Below, one piece after another: positions 7,653 through 8,746 of a stretch of 8,746 bases of DNA. The notes beneath the pieces are model-generated. The model was not told where the DNA came from. It ran no database searches and saw nothing but the letters and a program-made list of their open reading frames with translations. The position numbers were made by a program, and so were the translations under genes. Each line of letters begins with the position of its first letter. Within the stretch, counting starts at the first letter, position 1. The stretch covers positions 1 to 8,746 of the forward strand of contig CAIYQV010000473.1 of NCBI GenBank assembly GCA_903928365.1, read 5' to 3'. The DNA is from an uncultured Flavobacteriia bacterium. GTDB taxonomy: Bacteria; Bacteroidota; Bacteroidia; Flavobacteriales_D; Crocinitomicaceae.

Positions 7653-7766
7653 AAAGTTAGTTTAAGGTATGTTGAAAAAAAATGGAATTCGTTTTTCTAA
7701 ATATATTAACTTTTTTCTTGAATTAAGTTTAAATTTACAATACGTCAATAATAAATTTTTAGTTCG
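7653..7766. promoter_or_regulatory. Divergent cphA-cphB intergenic region, presumed to hold both promoters
   Basis: These 114 AT-rich bases separate the divergent starts of cphA and cphB, so both promoters probably lie here unless leaders overlap the opposite gene. Several near matches to TAnnTTTG occur (TAAATTTA at 7730-7737 and TAAATTTT at 7752-7759 on the plus strand, and TATATTTA on the minus strand), each lacking the final G. None has a TTG at a suitable -33 distance, so I do not assign a promoter. TAAATTTA at 7730-7737 is an exact 8-base palindrome near the middle-right of the gap. Neither gene has a Shine-Dalgarno sequence. Confidence 0.5.
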
Positions 7767-8633
7767 ATGATCAGCGCCTACGCTAAAGGTATCCTTATTC
7801 CGATTGGAGGAAACGAAGATAAAGGGAACGGAGATAATGAGATGTACACCCTTGAATTTATCGAAAATGGGATACTTCGTCATATAGTCAGACTCGCTGG
7901 TGGTGAGAATGCAAATATTGTGATCATACCAACTGCTTCCAGTATTCCTGATGAAGTGATCGAGAATTATCAAAGTGCTTTTGAAAAGTTGGGTTGTACG
8001 AATATTCATATTTTGGATATCAGGAAGAGAGAGCAATCCGAAGAACTGCAAAATATTGAATTGATTCGCCATGCAGATGCCGTTTTATTTTCTGGCGGAG
8101 ATCAATCGCAGATTACAAGTAAGATAGGTGATACCTCTATTCATCGTTTGCTTATGCACAAATACATGAATGAGCACTTCATCATAGCTGGTACTAGTGC
8201 TGGTGCGATGTGCATGTCTTCCCGCATGATCACCGGGGGAAATACAACCGAATCTTTTCGAAAAGGAGTAGTTGGAATGGGAGAGGGTATGGGGTTTACG
8301 CCAAACCTCATTATTGATTCACACTTTATTCAACGGGGTAGATTTGGCCGCATAACGGAGGCGGTAGCCAAATATCCTAAACTTATTGGTATCGGTCTTT
8401 CTGAAGATACCGGATTAATTATCCGGAATAACAATGAATTTGAAGTGATCGGATCAGGAATGGCAATTATTTTCGATGGAAGAAATTTGACCCATAACAA
8501 TGAAGAGATTCTCAAAGAGGGTGATCCTATGACGTTAACAAATATGGTAACACATATTCTTTCCAACGGAGACAAGTTTGAAATCAGTACCCGAAAAATA
8601 AGCGTTTTGCCTATTGGGGCTCCCTTGGTTTGA
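7767..8633 (+). CDS. cphB: Cyanophycinase (peptidase family S51), intracellular type
   Basis: A 288-residue serine exopeptidase that releases beta-Asp-Arg dipeptides from cyanophycin. The N-terminus KGILIPIGGNEDKG (7-20) is the usual cyanophycinase opening. FSGGDQSQI (108-116, with Gln113) is followed by the nucleophile elbow AGTSAGAM (141-148, Ser144), DSHFIQRGRFGR (184-195, with Asp184, His186, Arg190, Arg192, Arg195) and GIGLSEDTGL (208-217, Glu213). These sit at a constant +12 offset from the Synechocystis CphB residues as I recall them (Gln101, Ser132, Asp172, His174, Arg178, Arg180, Arg183, Glu201). Both the Ser-His-Glu catalytic set and the Asp/Arg-binding residues are therefore conserved, which favours true cyanophycinase over another S51 peptidase. 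No signal peptide is visible, so it should act in the cytosol. ATG 7767 is the first ATG after an in-frame stop at 7752-7754. It is divergent from cphA. Confidence 0.95.
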   Translation: MISAYAKGILIPIGGNEDKGNGDNEMYTLEFIENGILRHIVRLAGGENANIVIIPTASSIPDEVIENYQSAFEKLGCTNIHILDIRKREQSEELQNIELIRHADAVLFSGGDQSQITSKIGDTSIHRLLMHKYMNEHFIIAGTSAGAMCMSSRMITGGNTTESFRKGVVGMGEGMGFTPNLIIDSHFIQRGRFGRITEAVAKYPKLIGIGLSEDTGLIIRNNNEFEVIGSGMAIIFDGRNLTHNNEEILKEGDPMTLTNMVTHILSNGDKFEISTRKISVLPIGAPLV

Positions 8634-8746
8634 TGAGGATAATTACATCTTATTGAATTTCATTACTTATTACAGGAAAACTTTTCTTTCTTTGTTCCTC
8701 ATTATTCATTTTCGTTAGTTATTTGTGAGACCGTTACTTAAAGGAG
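8634..8746. other. Tail downstream of cphB with no complete gene
   Basis: No convincing terminator follows cphB here; the only inverted repeat is a 4-bp GATG/CATC stem at about 8634-8650. In the plus direction a frame opens at GTG 8725 (reading VRPLLKG) and runs off the window. The last six bases, AAGGAG, look like a Shine-Dalgarno sequence but may simply be coding. On the minus strand all three frames reach a stop within the terminal 30 bases, so the tail end of a convergent gene is equally possible. TTTG at 8691-8694 with TAGTTATTTG at 8716-8725 only loosely resembles a promoter. I make no gene call. Confidence 0.4.

Noticed and set aside
7251..7700. A plus-strand open frame of 149 codons antisense to the start of cphA
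   Set aside because: It is a shadow of the conserved cphA N domain and resembles no protein I recognise.
7682..7726. A 14-codon frame upstream of cphB (MEFVFLNILTFFLN) as a possible leader peptide
   Set aside because: It is short, made of AT-rich codons expected by chance, has no Arg or Asp run that would suit attenuation, and no hairpin follows it.
7662..8072. A minus-strand open frame of 136 codons antisense to the start of cphB
   Set aside because: It overlaps a well-supported gene with intact catalytic motifs, has low-complexity unfamiliar sequence, and spans the AT-rich divergent gap.
8741..8746. AAGGAG at the window edge as a Shine-Dalgarno sequence for a downstream gene
   Set aside because: No start codon can be seen after it, and none of the five complete genes here uses such a site, so it is not evidence of a gene.
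1..8746. CRISPR arrays, tRNA or rRNA genes, insertion sequences or integrase sites
   Set aside because: No spaced direct repeats, cloverleaf-like segments, rRNA signatures, transposase motifs or long terminal inverted repeats were seen; nearly all of the window is accounted for by coding genes of chromosomal character.

Overview
The window looks like a chromosomal segment from a member of the Bacteroidota. The evidence is the protein set (a Bacteroidota-style Omp85/BamA-TamA outer-membrane barrel, plus fbaA next to accD), the lack of a Shine-Dalgarno sequence in front of any of the five complete genes, a perfect Bacteroidota-type -7 box (TAnnTTTG) upstream of the helicase gene, and moderate-to-low G+C with AT-rich gaps between genes. 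I infer a free-living or environmental lineage because of the cyanophycin genes. I cannot place it below phylum with confidence.

Layout, left to right. (1) The 3' end of an Omp85-family outer-membrane assembly protein gene (+), cut by the left edge. (2) A complete UvrD/PcrA helicase gene (-), whose stop codon lies 4 bases from the stop of the Omp85 gene. (3) A likely two-gene operon (+): class II fructose-bisphosphate aldolase, then the beta subunit of acetyl-CoA carboxylase carboxyltransferase, 27 bases apart. (4) A strong, almost symmetrical hairpin with A and T tracts that can terminate transcription from both sides, lying between accD and the convergent cphA. (5) Full-length cyanophycin synthetase, cphA (-). 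(6) A 114-base AT-rich divergent gap. (7) Cyanophycinase, cphB (+). (8) A 113-base tail with no complete gene.

The most distinctive content is the divergent cphA/cphB pair. CphA would build the Asp-backbone, Arg-side-chain polymer cyanophycin as a nitrogen, carbon and energy store. CphB would cut it into beta-Asp-Arg dipeptides. Every catalytic motif I can recognise is intact in both proteins, including an N-domain HxxEH motif in CphA linked to making its own primers. CphB has no visible signal peptide, which fits mobilising an internal store rather than digesting external polymer. The enzyme that splits beta-Asp-Arg is not in the window. The other genes are housekeeping: envelope biogenesis, DNA repair and transcription-coupled processes, glycolysis/gluconeogenesis, and fatty-acid synthesis. 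I see no mobile element, CRISPR array, tRNA, rRNA or clearly undescribed system.
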